A stretch of 64,000 nt of DNA from Streptomyces sp. RPT161 (GCF_027533845.1 NZ_JAPZVN010000015.1:1-64000), one strand, 5' to 3'; numbered from the stretch's first letter, positions 27,495 through 38,175 are shown. Numbers and translations are program-made. Notes: generated by a model not told the origin, from the sequence alone.

Positions 27495-28133
27495 TCAGCC
27501 GATGGCGCGCCGTTCCTGTTCAGGCGTGGTGTCCCGGCGGCGCGGCGGCCAGATTTCCGCCGGGGTGGGCACCCGCCGCTCCGGGTCGGGGGATTGCGGC
27601 GGCTGCGGCGGCTCCTCGACGGGCCCGCCCGCCCGGCGGCCGCCGGGGAGCGCCAGCAGCTTGCGGTCGGCCGGTCGCGCCCAGCCCCATTCCGCGGGCC
27701 TCGGACGCGGCGTACGGCCGTCGAGCCGGGCGCGTGCGGCCCGTTCGGCGAGGTCTTCACAACGTCGGCGCATACCTTCCCTCCGGTACGACTCGGCGGG
27801 TCCGCAGGGCAGCCCGCACAACTCCCCCAGCGCGGTGAGGTCTTCGGGGCGCGGCAGATAGCCGCTGTCCAACGCCTCACCGAGCAGCTCCAGGTAGTCC
27901 GCCGCCGTGCCGGGCAGGGCCGCCCGGTACCGCGCCAGGTCGGCGCGGAGGAAGGAGCGCAGGCGGTCGCCCTCGCGAGCCGCCTCGTCCAGCGCTTCGG
28001 CGAGCCGCAGATAGTTGTGCACGGCGCCCGCCCGGTGGGCGGGCTCGGCCGGGAGTTCCGCGGTGGGTGCGGTGCGGGCGGCCTCGGCGAGGGCGCGCCG
28101 GAGCACACGCAGCTCGTCCGCGCTGAACGCCAT
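27495..28133 (-). CDS. Conserved hypothetical protein, streptomycete type
   Basis: A protein of about 212 residues with no domain I can name. The N-terminal 130 residues are helical and rich in Ala, Arg and Glu (MAFSADELRVLRRALAEAARTAPTAELPAEPAHRAGAVHNYLRLAEALDEAAREGD is the start, given here only as far as recognisable blocks such as FSADELRVLRRAL and AVHNYLRLAEAL). The C-terminal 80 residues are Pro/Arg-rich and likely disordered. ATG 28133 is chosen for the GAGG four bases upstream; ATG 28163 in frame is the alternative. Confidence 0.68.
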   Translation of the reverse strand: MAFSADELRVLRRALAEAARTAPTAELPAEPAHRAGAVHNYLRLAEALDEAAREGDRLRSFLRADLARYRAALPGTAADYLELLGEALDSGYLPRPEDLTALGELCGLPCGPAESYRREGMRRRCEDLAERAARARLDGRTPRPRPAEWGWARPADRKLLALPGGRRAGGPVEEPPQPPQSPDPERRVPTPAEIWPPRRRDTTPEQERRAIG

Positions 28134-28356
28134 GCCGCCTCGGGACCCGTGTGGCGTGGGCATGGCCTGACTTTACGTACTTAACGGACAAATGCCGCGC
28201 ATTTGTCCGTGACGGCGCGGCGGACTGCCCTTCCGGCGGGTTCCCGGACGGGGACGGGTGGTTTGGCGCCGCCGGACTCCGCGGTCGTGGTCGCTCACAA
28301 TTCCCGCGGTTTCCTTGTCGGGGGCAAGCCTCCGAACCCCGAGCGCCAAGAAGCCG

Positions 28357-28374
28357 GGCGGTGCCGAAACCGCC
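28357..28374. terminator. Weak hairpin downstream of the NAD/CoA operon
   Basis: GGCGGT (28357-28362) pairs with ACCGCC (28369-28374) across GCCGAA, 26 bases beyond the coaX stop on the minus strand. Six pairs only, so tentative. The rest of 28164-28399 shows nothing else. Confidence 0.35.
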
Positions 28375-28399
28375 GTACCCCCAAAGCCCGCCGGGAGGG

Positions 28400-29197
28400 C
28401 TACGTCACCGAGACGTTGCGTTCATAGACCAGGCGGAGGCCGATCAGCGTCAGCCACGGTTCGTGGGCGTCGATGATGGAGGCCTCGCCCAGGACCAGGG
28501 GAGCGAGGCCACCCGTGGCGATGACCGTCACGTCGTCCGGGTCGTCGGCCAGCTCCCGGGCCATCCGCTCACCGATGCCGTCCACCTGGCCGGCGAAGCC
28601 GTACAGGATGCCGGACTGCATCGCCTCGACCGTGTTCTTGCCGACGACGCTGCGCGGCCGGGCCAGCTCGATCTTGCGCAGCTGCGCACCCCGTACCCCG
28701 AGCGCGTCCACCGAGATCTCGATGCCGGGGGCGATCGCGCCGCCCAGGTACTCACCGCGCGCGGAGACCGCGTCGAAGGTCGTGGCGGTGCCGAAGTCCA
28801 CCACGATGCAGGGGCCGCCGTAGAGATGGACCGCGGCCAGCGCGTTGATGATGCGGTCCGCGCCGACCTCCTTGGGGTTGTCGGCCAGCACCGGAACCCC
28901 GGTCTTGACGCCCGGTTCCACCAGGACCGACGGCACGTCCCCGTAGTACCGCCGGGTCACCTCGCGCAGCTCGTGCAGCACCGAGGGGACGGTCGAGCAG
29001 ATGGAGATGCCGTCGATGCCGTCGCCCAGGTCGTCGCCGAGCAGCGGGTGCATGCCCATCAACCCCTGGAGCAGCACGGCGAGTTCGTCGGCGGTGCGCC
29101 GGGCGTCGGTGGAGATGCGCCAGTGCTCGACGATCTCCGCGCCGTCGAACAGGCCGAGCACCGTATGGGTGTTGCCGACGTCGATGGTGAGCAGCAT
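28400..29197 (-). CDS. coaX: Type III pantothenate kinase
   Basis: Phosphorylates pantothenate, the first committed step to coenzyme A; this type is not inhibited by CoA. It has 265 residues. The ATP-binding motif TIDVGNTHTVLGLFDG begins at residue 4, the active-site region VGADRIINALAAVHLYGGPCIVVDFGTATTFD includes the conserved aspartate, and a Gly-rich segment GGAIAPGIEIS follows. The ATG shares one base with the nadC stop (TGATG). It is the last gene of an operon that also makes pantothenate (panC) and NAD (nadB, nadC). Confidence 0.94.
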   Translation of the reverse strand: MLLTIDVGNTHTVLGLFDGAEIVEHWRISTDARRTADELAVLLQGLMGMHPLLGDDLGDGIDGISICSTVPSVLHELREVTRRYYGDVPSVLVEPGVKTGVPVLADNPKEVGADRIINALAAVHLYGGPCIVVDFGTATTFDAVSARGEYLGGAIAPGIEISVDALGVRGAQLRKIELARPRSVVGKNTVEAMQSGILYGFAGQVDGIGERMARELADDPDDVTVIATGGLAPLVLGEASIIDAHEPWLTLIGLRLVYERNVSVT

Positions 29198-30216
29198 CAG
29201 TCCTGCTCCGCCCTGAAGTCCAGGCCGATGTCGAGGATCGGCGAGGAGTGGGTGAGCGCGCCTACCGCGAGGTAGTCGACCCCGGTCTCGCCGTAGGCGC
29301 GGGCGTTGTCCAGCGTCAGTCGGCCCGAGGACTCCAGCAGGGCCCGACCCGCGTTGATCGCGACCGCCTCCTCGGTCTCGACCGGGGTGAAGTTGTCCAG
29401 CAGCACCAAGTCGGCCCCGGCGTCGAGGACTTCGCGCAACTGGTGCAGGGTGTCCACCTCGACCTCGATGGGCAGCTCGGGGAACTCCGTGCGCACCGCG
29501 CGGAACGCCTCGGTGACGCCACCGGCCGCGACCACGTGGTTGTCCTTGACCAGTGCCGCGTCGGACAGCGACATGCGGTGGTTGACGCCGCCGCCGCAAC
29601 GCACCGCGTACTTCTCCAGCGAGCGCAGGCCCGGAGTGGTCTTGCGGGTGTCGCGGACCTTCGCCTTGGTGCCCTCCAGCGCGTCGGCCCAGGCACGGGT
29701 GGCGGTGGCGATGCCGGAGAGCCGGCACAGCAGGTTGAGCGCGCTGCGCTCGGCGGTGAGCAGGTCGCGGGTGCGGGTGCGTACGGTCAGCAGCACCTGG
29801 TCCGCCTCGACCCGGTCGCCGTCCTCCACATGCCGTTCGACCTCGAACTCGTCGGTGCAGACCACCGACAGGACCGCCTCGGCGATCCGCAGACCGGCCA
29901 CCGTGCCGGGCTGGCGGGCGGTGAAGTCGCCCACGCAGACGGCGTCTTCGGGGACGGTGGCCACCGTCGTCACGTCGACGCCGTTGTCCAGGTCTTCCTC
30001 GATCGCCATGTGCGCGATGTCCTCGACCTGTACCGGGTCCAGTCCGGCGTCGGCGAGCAGCTGCGCCAGATCGGGGTCGAGGCCGCACTCCAGCGGGTCG
30101 ACGTCGTACACCTCGGACTCTCCGCAGCCGCAGGCGTCACCGCAGCCTCCCGCGGCGTCGACCGGCACTTGCCCCGGGCGGCCGATCTGGAGGAGTGGCA
30201 GGTCTGGCGTGCTCAT
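29197..30216 (-). CDS. nadC: Nicotinate-nucleotide pyrophosphorylase (carboxylating)
   Basis: Converts quinolinate and PRPP to nicotinate mononucleotide in NAD synthesis. It has 339 residues, longer than the usual 280-295. The catalytic parts are seen as ERSALNLLCRLSGIATATR, the RDTRKTTPGLRSLEKYAVRCGGGVNHRMSL region (with TRKTTPG and HRM), and the C-terminal strand DYLAVGALTHSSPILDIGLDF. The extra N-terminal 45 residues carry cysteines at 25, 29, 31 and 44 (GCGDACGCGE), not needed for the fold. It overlaps nadB by 4 bases and touches coaX. Confidence 0.94.
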   Translation of the reverse strand: MSTPDLPLLQIGRPGQVPVDAAGGCGDACGCGESEVYDVDPLECGLDPDLAQLLADAGLDPVQVEDIAHMAIEEDLDNGVDVTTVATVPEDAVCVGDFTARQPGTVAGLRIAEAVLSVVCTDEFEVERHVEDGDRVEADQVLLTVRTRTRDLLTAERSALNLLCRLSGIATATRAWADALEGTKAKVRDTRKTTPGLRSLEKYAVRCGGGVNHRMSLSDAALVKDNHVVAAGGVTEAFRAVRTEFPELPIEVEVDTLHQLREVLDAGADLVLLDNFTPVETEEAVAINAGRALLESSGRLTLDNARAYGETGVDYLAVGALTHSSPILDIGLDFRAEQD

Positions 30217-31910
30217 GAGCGGGGCTCCCTGTTGCTGTGGACGGGCTTGGGGAAGTCGGCGGTCGCGGTCAACGACACGGACAGCGTCCGCTCGGGGGTG
30301 AGGCGGACCACCAGGTGGCGGCGCCAGTTGGTGTCGTCGCGGTCCGGGCGGTCCTCGCGCCAGTGGCAGCCGCGGGTCTCCTCGCGGCGGCGGGCGGCGG
30401 CGACCAGCACCCGGGCGACCAGGTTGAGGTTTGTGGCCTCCCAGGTCTCCACGCAGGGTTCGGCGGTCTTCTCGTCCCGCTCCAGGTCCTCCACGGCCCG
30501 GGCGTGGATCCCCTCCAGCGCCTCGGCCGCCCGCGCCAGGCTCTCGGCGCTGCGCAGCACGCCCGCGCCGCGGGTCATCACACGCTGGATCTCGTAGCGC
30601 GCGGAGTGCTCCAGCAGCGGGTCGCGGGACGGTCCCGGCGGCACCGGAGCACCGGCGGCCGGGGGGTTCGCCCGGATGTCGTCGGCGATCCGCTCGGCGA
30701 ACACCAGCCCTTCCAGAAGGGAGTTGGACGCCAGCCGGTTCGCGCCGTGCACCCCGGTGCAGGCCACCTCACCGCACGCGTACAGACCGGGGACGGTGGT
30801 ACGGCCGCGCAGGTCGGTGCGTACGCCGCCGGAGGCGTAGTGCGCGGCGGGCGCGACCGGGATGGGCTGGGTCACCGGGTCGATGCCGTTGGCGCGGCAG
30901 GCGGCGAGGATGGTCGGGAAGCGGTGCGCCCACATCTCGGCGCCGAAGTGCCGGGCGTCGAGGTACATGTGCTCGGTGCCGGTCTCCCGCATGCGGCGCA
31001 TGATGCCCTTGGCGACGATGTCGCGCGGTGCCAACTCGGCCAGTTCGTGCTGTCCCCGCATGAACCGCACGCCGTCCGCGTCCACCAGGTACGCGCCCTC
31101 GCCGCGCACCGCCTCGGAGACCAGCGGCTGTTGGCCTTCGGCCTCCGGGCCGAGCCACAGCACGGTGGGGTGGAACTGGACGAACTCCAGATCGGAGACC
31201 TCGGCTCCGGCCCGCAGCGCCAGCGCGACGCCGTCGCCGGTGGACACCGCCGGGTTGGTGGTGGCGGAGAACACCTGGCCCATGCCGCCGGTGGCCAGCA
31301 CCACGGCGGGTGCGTGCACCGCGCCGACGCCGTCGCGCTGCCCCTCGCCCATCACATGCAGGGTGACTCCGGCGGTACGGCCCTCGGTGTCCGTGAGCAG
31401 ATCGAGGACCAGCGCGTTCTCGATGGTCTCGATGCCCTTGTCCCGTACCGCGCCGACCAGGGTGCGGGAGACCTCGGCCCCGGTGGCGTCGCCGCCGGCG
31501 TGCACTATCCGGCTGCGGTGGTGGCCGCCCTCGCGGGTCAGCAGGATCTCGCCGCTGTCCTGCGAGGTGTCGAACCGGGCGCCGGAGGCGATCAACCGCC
31601 TTACCGCGTCCGGGCCTTCGGTGACCATGGCGCGCACCGCGGGCTCGTCGCACAGCCCGGCGCCCGCGACCAGCGTGTCGTCCAGGTGCTGCTGCGGGGT
31701 GTCGCCGTCGCCGAGGGCGGCGGCGATGCCGCCCTGCGCCCAGCGGGTGGAGCCGTCGTCCAGCTTCGCCTTGGTGACCACGGTGACCCTGGCGCCCGCG
31801 GCGGCGCAGCGCAGCGCTGTGGTCAGTCCCGCGACGCCGGAGCCGACGACGACCACGTCGGCCTCGATGGCCCAGCCGGGCGCCGGAGCGAGCAGCCGTA
31901 TGCCGGTCAT
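30213..31910 (-). CDS. nadB: L-aspartate oxidase
   Basis: FAD enzyme that oxidises aspartate to iminoaspartate, the first step of de novo NAD synthesis. It has 565 residues. The dinucleotide motif [20 protein letters not shown] is at about residues 18-37, the substrate region contains [48 protein letters not shown], of which the blocks SGGVRTD and [10 protein letters not shown] are diagnostic. The C-terminal helical domain completes the succinate dehydrogenase-like architecture. It is coupled to panC upstream and nadC downstream (4-base overlaps). The quinolinate synthase gene nadA is not in the window. Confidence 0.95.
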   Translation of the reverse strand: MTGIRLLAPAPGWAIEADVVVVGSGVAGLTTALRCAAAGARVTVVTKAKLDDGSTRWAQGGIAAALGDGDTPQQHLDDTLVAGAGLCDEPAVRAMVTEGPDAVRRLIASGARFDTSQDSGEILLTREGGHHRSRIVHAGGDATGAEVSRTLVGAVRDKGIETIENALVLDLLTDTEGRTAGVTLHVMGEGQRDGVGAVHAPAVVLATGGMGQVFSATTNPAVSTGDGVALALRAGAEVSDLEFVQFHPTVLWLGPEAEGQQPLVSEAVRGEGAYLVDADGVRFMRGQHELAELAPRDIVAKGIMRRMRETGTEHMYLDARHFGAEMWAHRFPTILAACRANGIDPVTQPIPVAPAAHYASGGVRTDLRGRTTVPGLYACGEVACTGVHGANRLASNSLLEGLVFAERIADDIRANPPAAGAPVPPGPSRDPLLEHSARYEIQRVMTRGAGVLRSAESLARAAEALEGIHARAVEDLERDEKTAEPCVETWEATNLNLVARVLVAAARRREETRGCHWREDRPDRDDTNWRRHLVVRLTPERTLSVSLTATADFPKPVHSNREPRS

Positions 31911-32758
31911 GGGCGGACTCCGAACTCCAGGGGGATGTTGTCGATCAGCCGGGTGGTGCCGACCCCGGCCGCGACCGCGAGCACCGCCGGGCCAGTGTGG
32001 CCGGTCGCGGCCTCGGTGAAGTCCGCCGGGTCGACCAGGGCAACGTAGTCCACCGCCACCCCGTCGGCCGCGTCGAGTACCGTGCGGGCCGCCTTGCGTA
32101 CCGCGTCCGGCCCGTCGGCGAGCGCGTCCCGCCCGGCGAACAGGGCGCGGGACAGCGCCAGGGCACGTCGCCGCTCGTCGTCGGAGAGATAGCGGTTGCG
32201 GCTGGACAGGGCGAGGCCGTCCGGTTCACGGACGGTCGGTACGCCGACGATCTCCACCCCGAAGTCGAGGTCGGCCACCATGCGGCGGATCAGCGCCAGT
32301 TGCTGGGCGTCCTTCTGGCCGTAGAAGGCGATGTCCGGACGGGTGAGGTGGAGCAGCTTGGCGACGACGGTGAGCATGCCGTCGAAGTGGCCGGGGCGCG
32401 AGGCGCCCTCGTAGCCCTCGCCCATCGGCCCGGCGGTGATCCTCACCCGCGGCTCGCCGCCGGGGTAGACCTCGTCGGTGCCGGGGGCGAACACCACGTC
32501 GGCACCGGCCTTTTCGGCGACCTTCACATCCGCCTCCAGGGTGCGCGGATAGCGGTCGAAGTCCTCGCTGGGGCCGAACTGCAGGGGATTGACGAAGACG
32601 GTGACGACGACCTGGCCGTCCCGCACCCGCTCGCGGGCCGCGCGGATCAAGGCGGCGTGCCCCTCGTGCAGGGCGCCCATCGTCATGACGACGGCACGCG
32701 CACCGGACGCGGCCGGCAGCGCGTCCAGTCCGCGCGAGGTGTGGACCAGCTCCGTCAT
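31907..32758 (-). CDS. panC: Pantoate-beta-alanine ligase (pantothenate synthetase)
   Basis: Joins pantoate and beta-alanine with ATP to give pantothenate. It has 283 residues. The HIGH-like motif reads [13 protein letters not shown] at about residues 27-39, the substrate region [22 protein letters not shown] follows, and the KMSKS-like loop is seen as [11 protein letters not shown]. The ATG overlaps the stop of the Rossmann-like gene upstream (ATGA) and the 3' end overlaps nadB by 4 bases. With coaX at the end of the operon, pantothenate synthesis and its phosphorylation are transcribed together. Confidence 0.95.
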   Translation of the reverse strand: MTELVHTSRGLDALPAASGARAVVMTMGALHEGHAALIRAARERVRDGQVVVTVFVNPLQFGPSEDFDRYPRTLEADVKVAEKAGADVVFAPGTDEVYPGGEPRVRITAGPMGEGYEGASRPGHFDGMLTVVAKLLHLTRPDIAFYGQKDAQQLALIRRMVADLDFGVEIVGVPTVREPDGLALSSRNRYLSDDERRRALALSRALFAGRDALADGPDAVRKAARTVLDAADGVAVDYVALVDPADFTEAATGHTGPAVLAVAAGVGTTRLIDNIPLEFGVRP

Positions 32759-33669
32759 ACGTTCCCTCCATCGGCGAGCACGCCGAGCAGCGCCTCGGCC
32801 TGTTCCGCCTTCAGCATCCCGTTGGCCAGCGCCCGGTCGGCTGTCGCCCGGGCCATCGCCAGATACGAGTTGACGGCCTGCGGGGCGGCCTTGCGCAGTT
32901 CGGCGACGTGCGCCGCGACGGTGCCTGCGTCGCCGCGGGCGACCGGGCCGGTGAGCGCCTGGTCGCCGGAGCGCAGCGCGTTGTCCAGTGAGGCGCCCAG
33001 CAGCGGGCCGAGCATCCGGCCGGGGTTGGCCACCCCGGCGGCGCTGAGCAGTTCGCGGGCCTGTGCCACCAGGGTGACCAGGTGGTTGGAGCCGATGGCC
33101 AGCGCCGCGTGGTAGAGCGGGCGGGCCTCCTCGGCGATCCACTCCGGTTCGCCGCCCATCTCCACCACCAGTGCCTCGGCGGCCAGCCGCAGTTCCTCGG
33201 GGGCGGTGACGCCGAACGAGCAGCCGGCCAGCCGCTGCACGTCGACGGCGGTGCCGGTGAAGGTCATGGCGGGGTGCAGCGCGAGCGGCAGCGCACCGGC
33301 GCGCAGCGCGGGGTTGAGCACGGCGGTTCCGTACCGCCCGGAGGTGTGCACCAGCAGTTGCCCGGGGCGGACGGCTCCGGTCTCGGCCAGCCCTGCGACC
33401 AGGCCGGGCAGCACGTCGTCCGGGACGGTGAGCAGGACCAGGTCGGCGCGGGCCAGCACCTCGGCGGGCTCGACCAGCGGTACGCCGGGCAGCAGCGCTT
33501 CGGCTCGGCGGCGGGACGCCTCGGACACCCCGGACACGGCGACCGGCCGGTGCCCGGCCAGTCGTAGCGCGGCGGCGAGCGCCGGGCCGACCCGCCCGGC
33601 TCCGACCACACCAACGGCGAGCCGCGCCGGGCGCGACTCGGCGGACTCGGTGATTCGGTGGGTGTTCAC
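32755..33669 (-). CDS. Rossmann-like / DUF2520 oxidoreductase, candidate ketopantoate reductase
   Basis: A 304-residue protein with an N-terminal NAD(P)-binding motif [22 protein letters not shown] and a C-terminal helical DUF2520 domain ([50 protein letters not shown]). Its coupling to panC by a 4-base overlap suggests a role in pantoate supply, for example ketopantoate reduction, but this family has not been assigned that activity by anything I can see. The GTG start has a GGAAGG site; TAGCAT (33726-33721, minus strand) may be the -10 element of the operon. Confidence 0.82.
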   Translation of the reverse strand: MNTHRITESAESRPARLAVGVVGAGRVGPALAAALRLAGHRPVAVSGVSEASRRRAEALLPGVPLVEPAEVLARADLVLLTVPDDVLPGLVAGLAETGAVRPGQLLVHTSGRYGTAVLNPALRAGALPLALHPAMTFTGTAVDVQRLAGCSFGVTAPEELRLAAEALVVEMGGEPEWIAEEARPLYHAALAIGSNHLVTLVAQARELLSAAGVANPGRMLGPLLGASLDNALRSGDQALTGPVARGDAGTVAAHVAELRKAAPQAVNSYLAMARATADRALANGMLKAEQAEALLGVLADGGNV

Positions 33670-33899
33670 TCGGCTGCGGCCTTCCGTTCCAGTCCGCGGG
33701 GGTACCGGACGTCTCTCATCATGCTACGCGAGACGGTTTCTCCCACCCCCCACCCGTTTTGCCTCGCCCCGTGCGCTGCGGGTGCGCGGTCGGGCCCCTT
33801 TGCCGCCCGCCCACCCGTTCGTCCTCGGCCCTCGCTTTCCGTTGCGCACGGGCGTTCGCGCGCCGGGTTGTGCCCTGGACAGGGGGCGGGCGGTCAGCG

Positions 33900-34586
33900 T
33901 CAGGCGCCGCCAGCTCTGACCAGGCCCGTTTCGTAGGCCAGCACGACCGCCTGGACGCGGTCGCGCAGATCCAGCTTGGTCAGGATGCGGCCGACATGCG
34001 TCTTCACCGTCGCCTCCGACAGCACCAGCCGCTGGGCGATCTCCCCGTTGGACAGCCCCTGTGCCACCAGCAGCAGCACCTCGCGCTCGCGCTCGGTGAG
34101 CCGGGACAACTCGGCGGTTGTGGGCTGGTCGCCGCTGGGCGGCAGCATCGGCGCGAAGCGGTCCAGCAGCCGCCGGGTGGTGCTGGGGGCGACCACCGCG
34201 TCGCCGCTGTGCACGGCGCGGATCGCGGCGAGCAGTTCGCTGGGCGGCACGTCCTTGAGCATGAACCCGCTGGCCCCCGCCTTGAGCGCGGCGAACGCGT
34301 ACTCGTCCAGGTCGAAGGTGGTCAGGATCAGCACCCGGGGGCCGCCCGCGTCCGGGTCGTGGTCGGGGCCGCCGCAGATCCTGCGGGTGGCCTCGACCCC
34401 GTCGAGCTTCGGCATCCGCACGTCCATCAGCACCACGTCGACATCCGTGGCGCGCAGCACGTCCAGCGCCTCCGCGCCGTCGCCCGCCTCGGCGACCACC
34501 TCCATGTCCGGCTGCGCCTGGAGCACCATCCGGAAGCCGGTGCGCAGCAGTACCTGGTCGTCGACGAGCATGACCCGGATCGCCAT
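33900..34586 (-). CDS. LuxR/NarL-family response regulator
   Basis: A 228-residue regulator. The receiver domain begins [21 protein letters not shown], with the phosphoacceptor aspartate in [15 protein letters not shown] and the lysine in GFMLKDVPP. The LuxR helix-turn-helix reads [40 protein letters not shown]. It follows its kinase gene by 46 bases on the same strand. ATG 34586 is chosen from the family N-terminus; the frame is open further upstream. The signal and targets are unknown. Confidence 0.9.
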   Translation of the reverse strand: MAIRVMLVDDQVLLRTGFRMVLQAQPDMEVVAEAGDGAEALDVLRATDVDVVLMDVRMPKLDGVEATRRICGGPDHDPDAGGPRVLILTTFDLDEYAFAALKAGASGFMLKDVPPSELLAAIRAVHSGDAVVAPSTTRRLLDRFAPMLPPSGDQPTTAELSRLTEREREVLLLVAQGLSNGEIAQRLVLSEATVKTHVGRILTKLDLRDRVQAVVLAYETGLVRAGGA

Positions 34587-34632
34587 TCCCTCAGCCCTCA
34601 ATCCCTCTGTTTCCACCAAATCTGACGTTCCG

Positions 34633-35853
34633 TCAGCTAACTGGTTTGAGCGGCAGCTCCGCGCTGATCCGGAAGCCACCGCCAGGACGCGGCCCGGCGG
34701 ACAGCGTGCCGCCCACCATGGCGATGCGCTCCCGCATGCCGATCAGGCCCTGACCGAGGCCGTCGGCGCCGCCCTCCTCGTACAGCTCGTGCTGCGCGCC
34801 GCGCCCGTCGTCCTCGATCAGCATCTTCAACTCGCTGTCGCCGTAGGTGAGGTGCACGGTGGCCCGCGCGTCCGGGCCGCCGTGCTTGCGGGTGTTGGTC
34901 AGCGCCTCCTGCACGATGCGGTACGCGGTCAGCTCCACCCCGCTGGACAGCGGCCGCGGGGCGCCGTCCACGGCGAAGTCCACCGGAAGGCCCGCGCCGC
35001 GCACCTGGTCTATGAGGTCGCCGAGCTGGTCCACGCCGGGCTGCGGTACGTACTCGCCGCCGCTGTCGTCCGAGGCGCGCAGCAGCCCGAGCAGGCGGCG
35101 CATCTCGGCCAGCGCCAGCCGCCCGGTCTGCGAGATGGTGGACAGCGCCTGCTTGGCCTGCTCCGGCGAGGCGTCCAGCACATACGCGGCGCCGTCGGCC
35201 TGGACCACCATCACCGAGACGTTGTGCGCCACCACGTCGTGCAGCTCCCGGGCGATGCGGGCCCGCTCGGCGGCGACCGCGGCCTTCGCCTGCGCCTCGC
35301 GCTCGCGCTGCAGCCGCTCGGCCCGCTCCTCCAGCTGCGCGTAGTAGGCGCGACGGGTGCGCAGGCTGTCGCCGATCACCCAGGCGAGGAAGAACGGAAT
35401 GGTCATGAAGACGACGGCGAGGGCGATGTTGACCAGATGCCCGCTGCTCTCCGCGCTGGTCGGCCACCGCAGCTGGTACAGCCCCGCCGCGCTCAGCGAT
35501 CCGACCAGCGCCAGCCTGCGGGCCCACTGGGCGCCGACCGAGGCGACCGTGTAGACGATCACCAGCATCGCGAAGTTGGCCAGAGTGGGCGTGACGCGCC
35601 AGACCAGCTGCGCGATGCCGGTGGCGATGGCCAGCAGCAGCAGCTTCTCCGGCGCCCGTCGACGCAGCGCCACGACCAGGCACAGCGCCACCGCGACCGG
35701 AAGCTCCATCAGCCGCTCACCGCGCGACCCGGACTCCGAGACGATCTGCAGCGCCCCGAACCCGAGCAGGACGAACGCCCAGAAGCTGTCGACCATGGTC
35801 GGGTGACGGCGGAGGAAGTCGTAGAGGCGCTGCACGTAACCCAGCGTAGGCAC
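34633..35853 (-). CDS. Two-component sensor histidine kinase, NarL type
   Basis: A 406-residue kinase. Residues about 20-160 hold five or so hydrophobic segments with short loops, so the sensor is largely within the membrane. The phosphoacceptor box reads [26 protein letters not shown] and the ATPase domain shows the N-box [11 protein letters not shown] and the G-boxes EDDGRGA and [11 protein letters not shown]. It starts at GTG 35853 and is followed by its response regulator gene. The divergent methyltransferase gene is about 105 bases away. Confidence 0.89.
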   Translation of the reverse strand: MPTLGYVQRLYDFLRRHPTMVDSFWAFVLLGFGALQIVSESGSRGERLMELPVAVALCLVVALRRRAPEKLLLLAIATGIAQLVWRVTPTLANFAMLVIVYTVASVGAQWARRLALVGSLSAAGLYQLRWPTSAESSGHLVNIALAVVFMTIPFFLAWVIGDSLRTRRAYYAQLEERAERLQREREAQAKAAVAAERARIARELHDVVAHNVSVMVVQADGAAYVLDASPEQAKQALSTISQTGRLALAEMRRLLGLLRASDDSGGEYVPQPGVDQLGDLIDQVRGAGLPVDFAVDGAPRPLSSGVELTAYRIVQEALTNTRKHGGPDARATVHLTYGDSELKMLIEDDGRGAQHELYEEGGADGLGQGLIGMRERIAMVGGTLSAGPRPGGGFRISAELPLKPVS

Positions 35854-35958
35854 GGGTCATACGTGATGGGGTCAACCAGTAGAGCGATCCTGGGCGGCAC
35901 CCGCTACTCCGCAGGGTGGATGGCCGATCAATCCACCGTCACCGCCTACGGTGGAGCG

Positions 35959-36972
35959 GTGACGACGCGGTGGCAGGGGTGGCGGCAGGCGACGGAGGCG
36001 GCGCTGTACGGGCCGAACGGGTTCTTCCACCGGCCCGAGGGGCCTGCCGGGCACTTCAGCACGTCCGTGCACGCCTCACCGAGGTACGCCGCCGCCGTCG
36101 CGGAACTGCTCGCGCGGGTCGACCGGGCACTGGGCGGACCGGCCGAGCTGGCCCTGGTGGACGTCGGCGCCGGACGCGGCGAGCTGCTGACCGGGGTGCT
36201 CGGGTGCGTACCGGCCGAGCTGTCCGGGCGGTTGACGCCGTACGCCGTGGAGCGCGCGGCGCGGCCGGAGGGCCTGGATCCGCGGATCCGCTGGTGCGCG
36301 GAGCCGCCGCGCGGTGTGACCGGGCTGCTGTTCGCCAACGAGTGGCTGGACAACGTCCCCGTCGAGGTGGCCGAGTCCGACGAGCACGGTGTGCCCCGCT
36401 ACGTCCTGGTGCGCGCCGAGGACGGCGCACAGCGGCTGGGCGAGCCGGTGGCCGGGGCGGACGCGGAGTGGCTCGACCGCTGGTGGCCGATCGCGGGCGC
36501 GCCGGGCGCCCGCGCCGAGATCGGTCGGCCCCGGGACGCGGCGTGGGCGGAGGCGGTCGGCTCGCTGGCCCGCGGGCTCGCGGTGGCGGTGGACTACGCG
36601 CACCAGCGGGCCACCCGGCCGCCGTTCGGCACCCTGACCGGCTACCGCGCCGGGCGGGAGGTCGATCCGGTGCCGGACGGCTCGTGCGATCTGACCTCGC
36701 ACGTGGCGCTGGACGCCTGCGCCGCGGCGGTCGGCGAGACCGGGTGCCTGCTGCTCTCCCAACGGGAGGCGCTGCGCGACCTGGGGGTCGGCGGGGCACG
36801 GCCGCCGCTTTCCCTGGCCGCCACTGATCCGGCGGGCTATGTGCGCGCGCTGGCCGAGGCGAGCCGGGCCGCGGAGCTGACGGCCGCGGGTGGGCTGGGT
36901 GACTTCGGCTGGCTGGTGCGGTCGGTCGGCGTTCCGGTGGAGGCGGCTTTCACCACCGCGCCGCCCTCGTAG
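35959..36972 (+). CDS. SAM-dependent methyltransferase, MidA/NDUFAF7 family
   Basis: A 337-residue COG1565-type methyltransferase. The SAM-binding motif I reads [19 protein letters not shown], and the family blocks [19 protein letters not shown] and [17 protein letters not shown] are clear. In mitochondria NDUFAF7 dimethylates an arginine of the complex I subunit NDUFS2. Here the gene stands 12 bases upstream of a NuoD (NDUFS2-like) gene on the same strand, which strongly suggests NuoD as substrate. The GTG at 35959 is six bases after TACGGT, so the mRNA may be leaderless; an ATG at 35920 in frame is the alternative. Confidence 0.86.
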   Translation: MTTRWQGWRQATEAALYGPNGFFHRPEGPAGHFSTSVHASPRYAAAVAELLARVDRALGGPAELALVDVGAGRGELLTGVLGCVPAELSGRLTPYAVERAARPEGLDPRIRWCAEPPRGVTGLLFANEWLDNVPVEVAESDEHGVPRYVLVRAEDGAQRLGEPVAGADAEWLDRWWPIAGAPGARAEIGRPRDAAWAEAVGSLARGLAVAVDYAHQRATRPPFGTLTGYRAGREVDPVPDGSCDLTSHVALDACAAAVGETGCLLLSQREALRDLGVGGARPPLSLAATDPAGYVRALAEASRAAELTAAGGLGDFGWLVRSVGVPVEAAFTTAPPS

Positions 36973-36984
36973 GAGACTGTCCCC

Positions 36985-38127
36985 ATGACGGAGACGACGG
37001 TCGGCATCGGCGGCGCCGCGGAAGGCACCGACATGGTGCTCAACATCGGCCCCCAGCACCCCTCCACGCACGGCGTACTGCGGCTGCGGCTGGTCCTGGA
37101 GGGAGAGCGGATCAGCCACGCCGAACCCGTCATCGGCTATATGCACCGCGGCGCGGAGAAGCTGTTCGAGGCGCGCGACTACCGCCAGATCATCATGCTC
37201 GCCAACCGGCACGACTGGCTGTCCGCGTTCTGCAACGAACTCGGCGTCGTCATCGCCGTCGAGCGGATGCTGGGCATGGAGGTGCCGGAGCGCGCGGTGT
37301 GGACGCGCACCCTGCTCGCCGAGCTGAACCGGGTGCTCAACCATCTGATGTTCCTCGGCTCGTACCCGCTCGAACTCGGCGGCATCACCCCCGTCTTCCA
37401 CGCGTTCCGCGAGCGCGAGGAGTTGCAGAACGCCATGGAGGAGGTCTCCGGCGGCCGGATGCACTACATGTTCAACCGGGTCGGCGGCCTCAAGGAGGAC
37501 CTGCCCAACGGCTGGCTGGGGCGGGCCCGCCAGGCCATCGCCGACGTGCGCTCCCGGATGGACGTCTTCGACCGGCTGGTGCTGGGCAACGAGATCTTCC
37601 GCGGCCGCACCCGGGGCGTCGGCCACCTCACCCCGCAGACGGTGCACGCGTACGGGGTGAGCGGGCCGATCGCCCGCGCCTCCGGCGTCGACTTCGACCT
37701 GCGGCGGGACGAACCGTACCTGGCGTACGGGGAGTTGGCGGACACCCTGAAGGTGGTCACCCGCACCGAGGGCGACTGCCTGGCGCGGTTCGAGTGCCTG
37801 CTGGAGCAGACGCACAACTCCCTCGACCTGGCGGACGCCTGCCTGGACCGGATCGCCGAGCTGCCGCCCGGGCCGATCAACCAGCGGCTGCCGAAGGTAC
37901 TCAAGGCACCCGAGGGGCACACCTACGCGTGGACCGAGAACCCGCTCGGCATCAACGGCTACTACCTGGTGTCCAAGGGCGAGAAGACCCCCTACCGGCT
38001 CAAGTTGCGCTCGGCCTCGTACAACAACATCCAGGCGCTGACCGAGCTGCTGCCGGGCACGCTGGTCGCCGACATGGTGGCGATCCTCGGCTCGATGTTC
38101 TTCGTGGTGGGCGACATCGACAAGTAG
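36985..38127 (+). CDS. nuoD2: NADH-quinone oxidoreductase subunit D, orphan copy
   Basis: The 49-kDa subunit of complex I at the quinone site, 380 residues. The quinone-site histidine motif [13 protein letters not shown] is at residues 22-34, and [13 protein letters not shown] contains R75, which aligns with the arginine that NDUFAF7 methylates in mammals, next to cluster N2. No other nuo genes are nearby, so this is a second or stand-alone copy as in S. coelicolor. An AGGAGA site precedes the ATG. A strong terminator follows the stop after 13 bases. Confidence 0.92.
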   Translation: MTETTVGIGGAAEGTDMVLNIGPQHPSTHGVLRLRLVLEGERISHAEPVIGYMHRGAEKLFEARDYRQIIMLANRHDWLSAFCNELGVVIAVERMLGMEVPERAVWTRTLLAELNRVLNHLMFLGSYPLELGGITPVFHAFREREELQNAMEEVSGGRMHYMFNRVGGLKEDLPNGWLGRARQAIADVRSRMDVFDRLVLGNEIFRGRTRGVGHLTPQTVHAYGVSGPIARASGVDFDLRRDEPYLAYGELADTLKVVTRTEGDCLARFECLLEQTHNSLDLADACLDRIAELPPGPINQRLPKVLKAPEGHTYAWTENPLGINGYYLVSKGEKTPYRLKLRSASYNNIQALTELLPGTLVADMVAILGSMFFVVGDIDK

Positions 38128-38140
38128 CCGTCGCAAGGAG

Positions 38141-38175
38141 AAGGCCCGGCACCCGCTGAGCGGGTGCCGGGCCTT
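38141..38175. terminator. Bidirectional terminator after nuoD2
   Basis: A 16-bp perfect stem (38141-38156 with 38160-38175) closes a TGA triloop. It separates nuoD2 from the convergent coiled-coil protein gene. Confidence 0.9.
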
